Both the position numbers and the translations under genes were made by a program. Positions 1 to 10,974 of a stretch of 64,000 nt of DNA are shown piece after piece. The first letter of the stretch is position 1. The number at the start of each line of letters is the position of its first letter. Location of the stretch: assembly GCA_014529385.2 (NCBI GenBank), contig CM043967.1:82532278-82596277 (forward strand), given 5' to 3'. The notes under the pieces were generated by a model, which saw nothing but the letters and a program-made list of their open reading frames with translations, was not told the origin of the DNA and made no database searches. Source of the DNA: Adiantum capillus-veneris. Lineage: Eukaryota > Streptophyta > Polypodiopsida > Polypodiales > Pteridaceae.

Positions 1-400
1 AACTGTCAAACCTCCGCCAACTTTGGAGTTTGTTTGCAAAAATTTATCCATGCGCCCGTTTTGGTAGAGAGAGGTAAAGTCAAACTCCTTAAAGGGCCCC
101 TTTGTGAGTCCAAATTTTTCCTAATGTATTGATACACTTGATCTAGCTTTGCTAAGGTGAGAAAAAATTTATCACGTGCACAACATGAAATGGGTGCATT
201 TTTCTCCGGCGCCTAAGGAATAGGAATTACAAGAGGAGTTTCATTGATCTCAAGAAGAACATCATCATTGAGATCTTTAAGTATCAACAAATCCAAGGTT
301 TTCATGAAAGACTTAGCAAAAAACTCCCCCCTCTGGTGAATATGCTTGCGGAAGACCAAATCAAGGCTCATGTGACAACATCCTTCCTTATTAGATCCTA
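1..400. other. unassigned sequence before the copia remnant
   Basis: No reading frame or RNA is recognisable here. It immediately precedes the decayed copia polymerase and is probably more of the same element (integrase-RT linker), but no motif supports that. Confidence 0.3.
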
Positions 401-403
401 TAG

Positions 404-2250
404 TTGATATCCCTTAAAATTTCTATTGTAGCTGAGCAAGAACATTCAATTGGACTTGAATTCAAAATTCTCCCTTTGCTTATTTATCTTGTAAATGTAT
501 GCATGACACATCAAGAAGACCAATACTTGGGAGTTGGCTCCTCTGCCTACCAAACAAAAGGTGATTGGTTTCAAATGGGTCTACAAGACCAAGTACACAT
601 TTTATGGCTCTTTGAAACAGGACAAGGAATGACTCTCTACCAAAGGCTTTTGTCATAGACATGGTGTGGACAACAACGAGATATTTGCACAAGGTTTGTA
701 AGGATGATGACCATTCAGAAAAATATTGCACTTCCTACCTTGTTTGAGGCTACTTCATTTAGTAAGAACATCATCCTCGACCTCGCTTGAAAGAAACCGA
801 TGCATAATATCAATTCTACATTGTTTCTAGGTTTTTGGAGCCTCTTTCTTGGATTTAGAAATCATCCACCATTATAGAGCTATATTTTAATGGTACATAG
901 AAACATGGAGAAAATTTGAAGATTCCATTAATTTTTCATCACCAATATTAGCGTCAAATTGAAGGATGAGAGTAAAACCCTTATCTGTATTGCAAAAAAT
1001 TATATCATAGGAGGAAAAGTTTATGCTCTTTCCTTTTCTTTGAGCTTCTTCAAGAGGTAATCTCTTTTCCATGTAGCATGAGAACAATGATTTTCTTTGT
1101 GCTTACGCTTCTTCAAACATTGTGACGGAGGATTGATGACTCTCCTTATCCTCTATCTAGAAGATCTTGTGATTAGAGTTAACCATGTTGAGCACATCAA
1201 GAGTAATATGGAGATCATCTTGAGATGATAGATGCCCGCTTGCTTCACTTCTCTCCAAGATTGGAGATATAAAATACAAAGGGGGGAGTATTTCTCTTTC
1301 ATCAATGCTATGTCCAAGATACACTAAAAGTATTTCATATGAATGCTTGTACGCCTATCTCATCTCCTAGGATCCCAACTAGAAGCTATCACAATATGAC
1401 CCCTCAAATGTAGTAGATGCTACAAGTTCCTAGAAACTGGTTGGTTCTCTTATTTAGGTACTCAACACCCAATTTGATGTACTTAGTCTCTTGATTGGAG
1501 TTCTTATCTCATTCATGCAGAGTATCACCAAGTCAAATATGAAGTAGGATCTTTGGGCTTTGCTATATTTAAAGCAATTAAAGTCAATAATCAATTTCTA
1601 TGTTTCGAGAGGTGAGGACTCCGAGACTTTTCTTTGAGGATGGAGTAATTTAGAGAAATGACAGTTGCCTAGATGTTACATCTTTTCTTTTGGATGAGGA
1701 GAAATTTCATGTAGTATTAAAAAATACCCTACAATTTCCTTATTATCCACATATGCAAAGTATATAGCTGCTTGCAATGCTACATGTGTGTTAGTGTGGT
1801 TACGTGGGCTACTTTTGCAGATTGGAATGTTGCATCATAGGACCACAATCTACTCTGACAAAACTAGTGTTGTGTAGCGATTGCGAGGAACCCTCTTCCA
1901 AGACCAAGCATAAAGAGATCTAGTACCATTATGTTCATGAGAAGACAAAGGACAACTCGATTCAACTATACCATTATTTTTGTGATAAGATGAAGGATGG
2001 ATCTATTCAACTAGAGTATGTTTAGATGACTAACAACCCTATGAATAAATTCCACACCAAATCTCTAACATATGCAACATTATCCTCTCATGCTAGTTCC
2101 CTTGGATTGGTTTTTCAAGATCCCTTAGCTTTAGAAAGTTGTTTGATCTTAAGAGTCAAATACCACCATCATGGTCGATTTCCAAATGCCATAGTTTTTG
2201 CCATCCAATTCCGTGGTAAATGATGAAAGTGTAAGTATCTTGACTAGTTT
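404..2250 (+). pseudogene. Ty1/copia pol remnant (reverse transcriptase and RNase H)
   Basis: Decayed polymerase of a copia-type retrotransposon. From base 528 the frame reads WELAPLPTKQKVIGFKWVYK and on through TKYTFYGSL, the conserved copia RT start (family pattern W..V..P...K.I..KWV.K.K....G), then hits a stop. The following bases in other frames resemble the 'KGF.Q..G.D..E.FAPV' stretch. Around 1745-1900 the sequence reads STYAKYIAACNATCVLVWLRGLLL and then IYSDKTSVV, matching the copia RNase H (EAEYIA...WLR.LL...IY.DN.SA). The last part to about 2080 corresponds to the 'F...IH..ADIFTK' tail. Several stops and frameshifts separate these islands, so it cannot code for a working enzyme. The remnant is on the plus strand and has no recognisable LTR in the window. 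Confidence 0.75.
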
Positions 2251-2391
2251 ATTACCTATGTTGGGTAGAACTAGGACTAGTGTCCACACTCCTCGTTGGG
2301 GTGGGTGCTTCATCATGAACTTTCTCTCATCGTCAAATTTGTATGTTTTTTCTCCATAGCTAACCATTGAGTAATTCTCTTTCTTCATCAC
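2149..2391 (-). pseudogene. copia gag N-terminal fragment
   Basis: An 80-residue minus-strand frame containing FTTELDGKNYGIWKSTMMVV. The pattern L.G.NY..W...M is typical of the DUF4219/UBN2 start of copia Gag. It points opposite to the adjacent RNase H remnant, so it belongs to another insertion or to a rearranged copy. No zinc knuckle or protease follows it. I infer a truncated fragment. Confidence 0.5.
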
Positions 2392-2890
2392 TAATTTGAA
2401 TTTCCTATTTGTGATTACTCTTGCGTTGTTTGCATTTAACTTAACTCATGGTAGTGGTATCTTGATTAGTTATGAAGAAGGTAGAAACTAGGAAGAGTCA
2501 TAGCCACTTTTGATACATGCATTTACTCAAACTTCACCATGGAAAAAAGAAGCCTTCATAGATTCAAGATGATTGCGTCTTTACATGGCAAGCCAAATTC
2601 GAAGGATATTTCATGAAGAGAAGACTTAAGAATGTATGAAGCATAGTAAAGTCAAGTCAATAGGACATAATCTATACTTAGGATGTTTATAGCCTTGCTT
2701 CAATCCTAATAAGAGCAAGCCCTAGGCTTCATTGCATCACTCAATTTAGATACAAGTATGCCTCTTCACCTATTACTCCCTGAATGTCAAGGGACATCAT
2801 ATAAACTATTGTTGTCTAAATGAACCAAATTAAGTAGGCAAATGTGAACACTTGTTGATTTTTAGAGTTGTTTAATCTTGCTCCTCTTAT
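2392..2890. other. intergenic, nothing recognised
   Basis: AT-rich sequence between the copia fragments and the first long-inverted-repeat element. No coding or structural signal found. Confidence 0.4.
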
Positions 2891-2940
2891 CTCTCATGTA
2901 GGAAGACGGAGTCTTTTTCAATGTTTTTCATACCATGCAA

Positions 2941-3097
2941 AACATCATGAGCTTCTGCTCGAGAGGCACCACATACCTAGCTAGGTACGACTGGGGGGCA
3001 CGGGACCACCGCCCCCCCCACCAGGCCGGCATTCCCAGTGCCCCCAATTGTACGTGGCTAGGCATGCGGTGACTCCCTCACGGAAGCTCATGATGTT
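2941..3097. repeat. palindrome A (157 bp)
   Basis: Begins AACATCATGAGCTTC and ends with its exact reverse complement GAAGCTCATGATGTT. Inner arms continue with ACCTAGCTAGGTACGA-like and GC-rich sequence. This is the first of four related palindromes within 2.6 kb. Confidence 0.8.
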
Positions 3098-3272
3098 TAG
3101 ATAAGTCGCAATGTGGAAATTATTGTGAAAGTTTGTCAAGAACCTTTTTTAAATTACTTGCATCTGATGATGAGTAGGCGAGGTGGAAAAGGAAAATGGG
3201 TAGCGCATTGGTAAGCCTTTCAATACTGCAATGAGCTCCTACTACTGAGAAAACAAAGTTGCACCACTCTAT

Positions 3273-3815
3273 TTTCTTATAAATCCTAGAAAATGACTAT
3301 ATATACGCAAAGAAATGAATGTTGACATGCTCCTCATTGTTTTGTCATAATGCAAACACAGAAGAAGAAGCTGCCATAATCCACCACAAAGGCTCGGATG
3401 CACCGACAAACTTCGATGTTAACAGATATGATGTGAACAAGATACGTTCAAGCCCTTCATCTACTATCTACTAACATAATATGGCGGAAGGGGGAGCCCT
3501 TTACACGTGTCGCAATCTGCAACCTGAAGGCTAAAGTCCAAAACAAAAACAAGCCCCTTTGCATGCGATAAAGAGGGAGAGAGAGGGAGAGAGAGGCCGT
3601 CGAAGGCAGCCGGCCGTCCCAGTTTCTTATAAATCCTAGAAAATGACTATATTGACACAAAGAAATGAATGCTGACATGCTCCTCATTGTTTTGTCATAA
3701 TGTAGACACAGAAGAAGAAGCTGCCATAATCCACCACAAAGGCTCGGATGCACCGACAAACTTCGATGTTAACAGTTATGATGTGAACAAGATACGTTCA
3801 AGCCCTTCAATTCCC
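3273..3815 (+). repeat. 350-bp-period duplication (3273-3465 and 3623-3815)
   Basis: About 193 bp beginning TTTCTTATAAATCCTAGAAA recurs after 350 bp with few differences. The intervening 157 bp contain a GC-richer segment with GAGAGAGGGA repeats. Both copies cover an intron-like stretch and the AP2-like exon fragment. Confidence 0.8.
3356..3465 (+). pseudogene. AP2-domain gene fragment, copy 1
   Basis: The same exon-like segment as copy 2, reading TEEEAAIIHHKGSDAPTNFD then VNRYDVNKIRSSPS. In this copy the bases before the exon are GCAA rather than a splice-acceptor TAG, so the exon border is destroyed. It is part of the 350-bp duplication and lies inside a long-TIR element. Not functional. 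Confidence 0.45.
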
Positions 3816-3965
3816 AAGATCACTAAAGAAACACCATTGGAGACATACCAGCTTAAATCCCGCGCAGAGAATGATCCTGGCTTAAATCCCACACTTACAC
3901 AAGATAATCAACATTCATCTTGTTTACAGACAGGGAGCAGATTTTCATTGGACCTAGCCGCTTGA
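3706..3965 (+). pseudogene. AP2-domain (AINTEGUMENTA-like) gene fragment, copy 2
   Basis: Downstream of an acceptor-like ATGTAG the frame reads TEEEAAIIHHKGSDAPTNFD, followed by VNSYDVNKIRSSPSIPKITKE. In plant AP2/AIL proteins the end of the second AP2 repeat has the form EEAA.AYD.AAIKFRG.NAVTNFD..RYDV..I. The match includes EEAA, the KG, TNFD and YDV positions, but about seven residues (the EAYDIAA part) are missing. The frame continues to a stop at 3965 without a known domain. It sits inside a transposon-like inverted-repeat element, which suggests gene-fragment capture. The family assignment comes from pattern recognition only. Confidence 0.45.
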
Positions 3966-4142
3966 GCTAGCATCTCTTTGCGATCAAAAATCCAACGAGG
4001 GTTGCCCGGGCTGAATAATGAGGATGAGGTGTAGTTGGTGATCATTACTCATTACCTCGGTTCATATGAGTTAATTGGAGCCTCTTTTTACATGAAGTTT
4101 TGGACAAATTCTCACAATATTTCCCACATTGTGACTTACCTC

Positions 4143-4297
4143 AACATCATGAGCTTCTGTGAGGGAGGCGCTGCATACCTAGGTAGGTACGATTGGGGGC
4201 AGGGGACCGGCGGCCCCGTGGGAGGGCCGCGGGTCCCTTGCCCCTAATCGTACCTAGCTAGGTATGCGGTGCCTCTGGAGCAGAAGCTCATGATGTT
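4143..4297. repeat. palindrome B (155 bp)
   Basis: Same AACATCATGAGCTTC / AAGCTCATGATGTT ends and TACCTAG..TAGGTACGATT core as palindrome A, but with the flanking sequences exchanged. It therefore belongs to the inverted arm of element 1. Confidence 0.8.
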
Positions 4298-4766
4298 ATG
4301 CATTGTATGAAAAACACTGAGAAAGACTCTATTTTCCAACATGAGAAAATTTCTACATCTTCTTGTGTTTGGAGCAAGAAAATCTTTCCTTTCTATCCAG
4401 AACCAAGAACTAGAGGCCTATTTTACCTGTCGAACTCAATTTTTAATATGGATGCTAAGATTCTTTGGCCGTTGCAGCGCTTGTGATGGGTTATTCATTT
4501 TCTTTTGGACAGTGTTAGAAATTGATGGTATATAATAGTTTAGTATCCATGTTAATTTTCTGCAACTACTTTCTCTTGGTTTGATGATACTGACTTGAGT
4601 CAGATAGAAGAGAGTTTTTGACATAGATTAAGAGAATTGCTTCTTAATGCCCTCAACGAGCATATTGTGAGAAAACTAAAAAGGCCACCGAATTAATGCA
4701 CAAGAAGATTTAGAAATATTCTTGTGTATGAAAACGAGTCTTTTTCAATATTTTCATACAATACAT

Positions 4767-4921
4767 AACATCATGAGATTCTGTTCGAGAGGCACCACAT
4801 ACCTAGCTAGATACAATTAGGGGCAGGGGACCACTGCTCCCACCACTGGGCTGGTGGTCCCATGTTCCCAATCGTACCTAGCTAAGTATGTGGTGCCTCC
4901 CTCACAAGAGCTCATGATGTT
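4767..4921. repeat. palindrome C (155 bp)
   Basis: AACATCATGAGATTC ... AGCTCATGATGTT with the same core. Flank order matches palindrome A. Confidence 0.75.
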
Positions 4922-5442
4922 GAGGTATCGTCACAATGTGGGAATTATTGTGAGAATTTGTCCAAAAGTTCTTGTGATGATCATTAGATCATATACTTGA
5001 CTTGAGAAGCTTGACAATGATGGTAAGATTGAAAACTAGACCCCTCAGATTGAGAGGAGTGAAATGGCTAGATCGACTGCAAGCAACCCCATTTGAGCCT
5101 TGGCATTGCTACATATCCGTGAACTAGAGAAGTACTTCCATGAGGAGAAAAGAGGATTGAGAAAGAAATCACAAGGGCTATTTATTAACCTAAAGCCGAG
5201 TTGGATACCTAAATACATACATGACAAACCCAAATTTACCTTCACTAGCCCTAGGCTGCTAATTTCATGATTTAAACCACAATAACAGAAGAATTTACGA
5301 ACATGCTTCTTGTAGCAGAGTTTTTGGCATGCGTACAGAATTTGATCTCTTGTTTCCTCACTTACCATCAATATGCCTTGTCTTCTAACACAAGAACTTT
5401 TCAAAAAATTCTCACAATAATTCCCACATTGTGACTTACCTC

Positions 5443-5522
5443 AACATGGTGAGCTTATGCTCGAGAGGCAGCACGTACCTAGCTAGGTATGCGGTGACTC
5501 TCGAGCATAAGCTCATGATGTT
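5443..5522. repeat. palindrome D, compact hairpin (80 bp)
   Basis: A shortened version lacking the GC-rich middle. GAGCTTATGCTCGAGAG pairs with CTCTCGAGCATAAGCTC around TACCTAGCTAGGTA, forming an almost uninterrupted hairpin. Flank order matches palindrome B. Confidence 0.8.
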
Positions 5523-5593
5523 ATGAATTGTATGAAAAACACTGAAAAAGACTTTGCTTTCCTACATGAGAAATTTTTTGAATCTTTTTGTGT

Positions 5594-5995
5594 AAGCTCT
5601 CTATCATCTAGCTCTACTCTTTTGTTCGATCTGGGCATTATTCCTACTCTCCAAAGCAACAGTACAGAAATTCTAGATTTGAGATTTCTTCAATGATGTA
5701 GCTCACGGATGCAAGAGATGGGGTCACTAGCTAGTAGAGATGCTAGTAGAGTGTGTAGAGAGGGTTGAGAGACAATGGAGAGGATGAAGTGCAGCAATGG
5801 AGAGCTTCTAGAGCAGCCCACGAGCTGTTTTGAGGCTTATTCTCAGCCAAGGAAGAAGAGGTAAAGTGGGTGAAGAGAGAGAAAGAAAGGAGGCCACCTA
5901 CTTACTTGACTAGTGGAGTCACTAAAGGTAGAGAGAGAGAGAAAGGAGGCCACCTACTCTTCGATCTAATGATGAGGATTTAGATTGGCCTTGAT
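5594..5995. other. untranslated leader side of a minus-strand LTR element
   Basis: On the minus strand this lies directly downstream of the primer-binding site at 5996-6013. It contains GAGA-rich purine tracts and no coding frame. It is interpreted as the 5' leader of the truncated element whose LTR is 6016-7008. Confidence 0.4.
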
Positions 5996-6013
5996 CCTAT
6001 GGCTCTGATACCA
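5996..6013 (-). other. primer-binding site (initiator Met tRNA type)
   Basis: On the minus strand the sequence is TGGTATCAGAGCCATAGG, beginning two bases after the LTR end. TGGTATCAGAGC is the classic plant retrotransposon PBS complementary to initiator Met tRNA. It fixes the orientation of this element as minus and marks the right-hand block as its 5' LTR. Confidence 0.85.
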
Positions 6014-6015
6014 GT

Positions 6016-6600
6016 TGTAGGGATTTCTACGGTGGATACACACTAGAACCATTCATTGCATGAAGACTAGTAAGAGAGAGAAAAATACACGTATGAGTAA
6101 ATAGAGCTACAGAGCTTAGATTATGAGAAAAATGGAAATTGGTTACAAGCATGAGAGGAGGTCCTCTTATGTAGGTTTGAGGTGGAGTTCTAGAGAGTTC
6201 TAGGTAGTGTTCTCGCACGGCTAAGTAGAGAGTGAGAGCAACATGTGTTTACCCTTCACTAGAGTCTGTGTGTGTGTGTGTGTGTGTGTTTCATGTTCGT
6301 TCCCTACGTCTAGCAACTAAACTCTCATTGGACCCCTTTGTCTCCTGGCCAATAGGAAACAGGAAATCCATTGGGCTGCTGAATGCTCATTGGACCCCTT
6401 GAGAGACTATCCAATCGTCTTCTAGAGAGCTTAATTCTTATTGGTTCTTTTACTAAGTGTTCTTAAATTAGATTTACTATAGCCTAATTCTCATTGGTCC
6501 ACCTCCATGGCCATCCAATAGGATTTGACTACGCCTTGTGGGCATCTAGGCTAGGGAGCGGACATGTGTCCCTCATCCCCTTTGTGTACTAGAGCTTGTG

Positions 6601-6665
<65 letters not shown>

Positions 6666-7008
6666 CCCTACTTGCAACGCTCGCCCCCTCCTATGTAGGG
6701 ATTATGAAGACTTTTTTGTACACACACTAAGCATCCAATTTTCCTAGTGTTTTGACCTTTGGACACAACCTTTGAATTTTGGAACCTTAGCATTTTGGAA
6801 GTCTTAATGTCCTGAACCTTAGGGTCTTTTAAGCCCATTGTTGCACCTTTCTCTTTTGCATATGGCCCCTCCTTTGGATCCCTACTGTGGCCGGTCTGCC
6901 AGCTTAACCAATATTCTAGCTTTTTCTCCCCTTGCAGTTCCCCATATTAAATGATCAGTTTAACATAAGAAAATCATTTAGGAGAACTAGATATTAGTTA
7001 TTATGACA
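6016..7008 (-). mobile_element. 5' LTR of a minus-strand Ty3 element related to element B
   Basis: On the minus strand it starts TGTCATAATAACTAATATC and ends ..CCCTACA. The first part matches the LTRs at 56032 and 63018, including the motifs GGGGAGAAAAAGCTAGAATA, ATTGGTTAAGCTGG and TTAAAAGACCCTAAGGTTC (or close variants). It contains TG and CT microsatellites and several CCAATNNGA-type blocks. The internal region to the left is truncated, with no coding sequence. Confidence 0.75.
6603..6662. repeat. (TC)n microsatellite
   Basis: About 30 uninterrupted TC units inside the LTR. A shorter (TG)n run lies at 6267-6289. Confidence 0.95.
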
Positions 7009-7009
7009 A

Positions 7010-7029
7010 TAAATAATCATGATTATTTA
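7010..7029. repeat. 20-bp perfect palindrome
   Basis: TAAATAATCATGATTATTTA is self-complementary. Related near-palindromes occur at 7293-7312, 38727-38747, 39022-39040 and 39290-39309 in element X/Y sequence. Confidence 0.8.
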
Positions 7030-7715
7030 GATCTGGTCCAAAAATTGATAAGCTTGCACATTTGAGTATACCACAAGGTCAAGCATATTAAGTAGACCAC
7101 ACAAATCAATTTTGGTGAAATTTGGATCACAAAAGTGAGACTTAATCCAGATTCTTGAAAATCGGATCTACGAACACGAAACAATTGATAACTTAAACAA
7201 ATTTTGTTCAAACCTAATGAAACTTGTCCAGAGACCTCAACAAGGCGTATACTTGGCAAATAAAGCCAAAAAGTGAAAAAAAATGAGAAAAGTAAATAAT
7301 GACGACTATTTACAACTGCTACACAGAGACACCATTTTTTACTTTTGAACTTATACAATGTTAGACCAACATCATACAGGGCCACTCAAAAATTTTGGGA
7401 TCATTCAAATCCAAATTAGTACATGTTCACTCAATTTCAGGTTGCAGATTAGTCTTTGACTTTTTGCAAAAGTGGAATCTGAAAGTCTCAATTGCTGACG
7501 TACTCACTTAGCTCGATTGAAGCGATACACATAGATTTATTAAAAACTATACAATCTTTGTGGACGAATAGCTAACTTGATCAATATTGATATAGGAATC
7601 AGGTTGCAAACAAGGAATTGACAGCTTCACAGAAGTTGCAATCAAGTCAAGTGCAAGAATTTGACGACAAGTTGATCCGACGTTAAGTACTCTATCCAGG
7701 GCTTTACAAGTCTAT
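7030..7715. other. non-coding 5' part of element X
   Basis: AT-rich sequence without a credible frame. In style (AAAAGTAAATAATNACGA motifs) it resembles the non-coding region at 38.7-39.4 kb of element Y. It probably represents the LTR or leader of element X. Confidence 0.3.
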
Positions 7716-8320
7716 ATGAACCTTAGATGTGGTCATATACTAGCAAATCAAGGGATATTTGGGGAGATCGCTAGTAAAGTATCCACAAAAGAAAGTGTGA
7801 ATCAGGGCAATCCCTTGCACATTATCCTTGAAGAAGTCGTAGACACGTTTCAGACTCAACATCTGAAATGTCTTCCTATTCGACTCACTCAAAAATTAGA
7901 ACAACAGTGCGATATAAGCACATACTCTCTTTTTGTAAGACTAACCGCCATGGAGCTGAGGTTTACCTGGATCCTAATGAAGAGTATGCTATTCGCATTG
8001 ATGACGGTGGTATTGAGTTTGAAGAGGAAATCAGAGCAAACAAACAAGGAAAAGTGTAGATGCATAGAAAGGGAACTCAGTATTTACAAGTCGAAAACCC
8101 TGACGTGATAGACAAATGGGGGTTAGAGGTAAATACCATAATTCTAGATATGGCAACAAAAGAAGGACCACTAACTTTAGAATTTGAGGGATACTATCAA
8201 GTTGACTTGAATCCTTTGAAACAGCTTAGTACGGATAATCCTAGTATTGGAGTCTATTGTTGGGAAGATAAAAACGTAAAGATCTTCTATGGACTTCTCA
8301 TGCTAGATCAGGATAGCTAA
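7716..8320 (+). pseudogene. unknown ORF upstream of element X gag
   Basis: Two frames cover this stretch. The better one starts at 7868 (MSSYSTHSKI...), includes EVYLDPNEEYAIRIDDGG, is interrupted by a TAG at 8057-8059, and continues from 8060 to 8320 with MHRKGTQYLQ and ending GLLMLDQDS. I do not recognise a family. Its position ahead of a gag (now displaced to 29.8 kb by a CACTA insertion) recalls the extra ORF found upstream of gag in Ogre/Tat elements; that is inference. It is hydrophilic, with no membrane segment or zinc motif. Confidence 0.35.
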
Positions 8321-8559
8321 CGTCCAAGAAGATCATTTATATCTACAAAATCAAGGACAAGGGATCATCAGATCTACTGACCTACTTGTTTAGGGATTGT
8401 TATAACAATAACTTTGCTATGATGACTCCTAAGGAGGTGGAATAGACCAAATATCAAGGGTATTCCATAAGGGATTGAATATTGGTCCAAGGACCAGAAA
8501 CTATTCCACGAGAAGAACTCCGTGAGAAGACTTTTGACACTACAAGAGGTTGTGTGCAC

Positions 8560-8775
8560 TTGTGACGTTTTTAGCAACAAAAATACATTGGGTTTTAATA
8601 CTCCCGGCGTCGTTAAGACCATCACTACGAGAACATCGCTATATGCGTCACGGATAGCGACGGTTACAGGCTTCCTATAGCAATGCTCATAGCGATGTTG
8701 TAGAGCCTTATATAGCGACACCTGAAAGTAAAATTTTTTGGGTGGTTGGGCATTGAATGCCCTGCCACCCATCAA
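8560..8775. repeat. CACTA #1 subterminal repeats
   Basis: Degenerate copies of the TAGCGACGC / GCGTCGCTA motif, followed by a hairpin around GGGCATTGAATGCCCTGCCA. These correspond to the arrays near the ends of element #2, which in CACTA elements are the TnpA-binding sites. Confidence 0.65.
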
Positions 8776-9315
8776 CCATATTGAATGTTCAATTATAGAG
8801 TAAACCTAAATGAATCCAAGATAAGCCGAGATTCACCTTTGAAAGAAAGTGCAAGGTATAAGCCCAAAGTAGTCACCCACAAGACAATATAACCATTAAC
8901 TCCATTATGCATAGTATTGTTTATAGAATAAAGATACAAAACTGACAAAAGTAAATTGATGAAAGTACATCAATGACAATTGTACACATCATAGGCAAAA
9001 TCACTTGATTCTCAAGCTCTGCAAATATAATAGTTACAACACTATTGTCATTATTGAGAAAATACATGGTTTTCCGATAGTTACAAAAAGATGTATACAC
9101 GTCATCTCATTATACATGCTATAACAAAAGTAAACTAATGGTATCTAGCTACGGCTATAGACTGACATCATCTAATCAGACGTCTCATCGTGTCCAAGCG
9201 GCAGAAAAAACAATAAGACTTTCTGTAAGTATAAATATATTATTTACAAAACAATATATTTTCTTAGCTTATCATTATGAAAAATGTAAAAGAGTAAAGT
9301 GAAATACTAAACATG

Positions 9316-9795
9316 TCGTCATGAGAACTCAGAATGTCCATCAAGGCGTTTAAGTTGTTTTTGCCTGCGTACTCGCGCTCGTACGGTGTGGGGTCACGTC
9401 CTGTCACATCGACCACTGTTCAAAACATATAAAGAATCCATTATGTTAGAATTTAAAAGTAGAAATAGACAAAACTAACAAACCTAAATATAAAGAAAAA
9501 CACTTACAGAATCGGCCTCAAATGATGCCCACCTGTCGCTCTCCAAGTGGTGCAAGCTCTTGCGCTTTGGCTGCCTTCTTTTGTTGCTTCCACTTATCAA
9601 GATTCTCGTGCGGCGCTGCTTGCTTCGCATTCTTCCAATCTTCTTCCGCCACTCAATCTTGTCTATTCCATCCATGCTTTATTGATTTTTGTACTTAAGA
9701 ACACTTGTGCTTGCAGACGTATTCGCGCATTCGAACTTTCATCAGGTCTTCATTGAAGCGCTCATCCCGACTTGACACGGGAAACTCGTTGTGAA
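9316..9795 (-). pseudogene. TnpA-like remnant of CACTA #1
   Basis: The minus strand carries degenerate copies of element #2 TnpA exons. The frame at 9484-9675 ends ESDRWASFEADSVSVF, matching the GSSGWASFEADFVS exon end at 47.99 kb. Bases 9316-9420 match the next exon (GRDPTPYEREYVGRKGLN...), including a GTGTGGGGTCACGTCCTGTC block. Homology continues to about 9795, where it stops abruptly at a later insertion. The frame is broken. Confidence 0.65.
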
Positions 9796-10974
9796 CGGGA
9801 TGGAAACACACACAATGCCTCTATAATCACCCGACACACACTCTTGGGATGATACACACACACACACACACACACACACTATGGGGCACCATTCTGCTTA
9901 CTCAACCCACCTGGCCGAGAGAGGGTACACACCGATGGAGTGAGAGGAGAGAGACTATTCATTTGCCCACTCAACACAGAGGCACACACACACACACACG
10001 CAAAAAACTCAGCTCAAAAAAGAAGTATTTCTAATGATTAGATACAATTGAGCTTGGGCCAACACCAATGGGGAGAATAGCTCACACAATATGGATAAAA
10101 TATGCCAAATACAATCACAGATTGGAGCAGAAACTTCGCTCACAGGAGAAACTTACACAGCCAAAACAATAGGAAAAAGTGAGGTATTTGAAAAAATGGA
10201 CACTGCCATTGCATCCAGAGTGGCCAAAAACCCCAGACTACAATATCAAAGTGCTCAAATTGGACCTCGAATAAGCAATTATAGCCAAAACTAGCTCCAA
10301 AAGCAGCAAAAACTCAGTTGCGGCTGTTCTTCCTCCTCTCTCCACACTTTGCTAATTTTATTCTCAGGTTTTTCAGTGTCCAAACTTCACTTTATCACTT
10401 GGGCACCTTTGGCATTTTGATTGACCTCAAACGGACCCCGAACACCAGGCAAAAAAATGGCCACGTAGTGCGTTTTTGTCACTCTTCTACATCCATCCGC
10501 ACACCTGGCACTCAACTTTTTCAAATAATGCATCCCTCAATCATGTGAAATGGCCCCGAAATAAATTTTTCATGATTACATTTCTGCATAATCATCACAA
10601 GAAAACACCCACGTTGTGTCCTCGCTTACCCACGTGCAAGTATTGACCCCATTCGACCTCCTGATGCAACAAGATGCCATCCGACGCACCTGCTTACCTT
10701 ATGTCCTCGGCCCGCAGATAGCTCTCTCAAGAAGTTTTACATGCTATCAACTCCTCATTATTATAAAAAGAACACACTGGTACTGGTGATAATGAAAATC
10801 GATGTACTATGTACACGTTGTCCTACCTGTACACATGTGGGCCCCACGCAACCACCTGGCTCTGGAAAATGGGAAATCCTTTATTTGATGCACCATGCAT
10901 GTGTATGTACATATGTTCAATCACTTATTTCAAAAAACTCCTTACATAATTTTCCCATCCCCTAGCCTGCTAGA
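9796..10974. other. non-coding block left of the Tat pol
   Basis: It contains (CA)n runs near 9857-9879 and 9984-9999 and no credible gene. It lies between the CACTA homology break and the integrase end of the minus-strand Tat-type pol, so it may be that element's 3' LTR. A matching second LTR was not found. Confidence 0.35.

Larger units (their letters stand above)
2890..4390. mobile_element. long-TIR element 1 carrying AP2 fragments
   Basis: Two copies of a roughly 270-bp arm lie in inverted orientation. Each arm has an outer flank (AGTCTTTTTCAGTGTTTTTC-like), a 155-bp palindrome, and an inner flank (TCACAATGTGGGAATTATTG-like). The left arm is about 2890-3160 and the right about 4090-4390. 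Between them lies a duplicated AP2-domain gene fragment. Long inverted arms around host-gene fragments recall Pack-MULE or foldback elements. I could not identify a clear target duplication, so the outer borders are approximate and the superfamily is unassigned. Confidence 0.5.
4699..5593. mobile_element. long-TIR element 2 (short relative)
   Basis: A second inverted pair of the same arms. The left arm starts near CACAAGAAGATTTAGAAA and contains palindrome C; the right arm contains palindrome D and ends near TCTTTTTGTGT. About 500 bp lie between them, including an incidental minus frame (5045-5404) with no recognisable domain. Same family as element 1, borders approximate. Confidence 0.5.

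Noticed and set aside
2940-3100. GC-rich stem as a transcription terminator
   Set aside because: The stem-loop belongs to a 157-bp transposon palindrome in a eukaryotic genome; a bacterial-type terminator interpretation does not apply.
5443-5522. Palindrome D as a microRNA precursor
   Set aside because: It is one member of a four-copy palindrome family in transposon arms; no evidence of a defined mature RNA.
7716-8320. Unknown ORF as a pararetrovirus movement or coat protein
   Set aside because: No conserved motif of those proteins could be recognised; context fits an LTR element with an integrase-type Ty3 neighbourhood.
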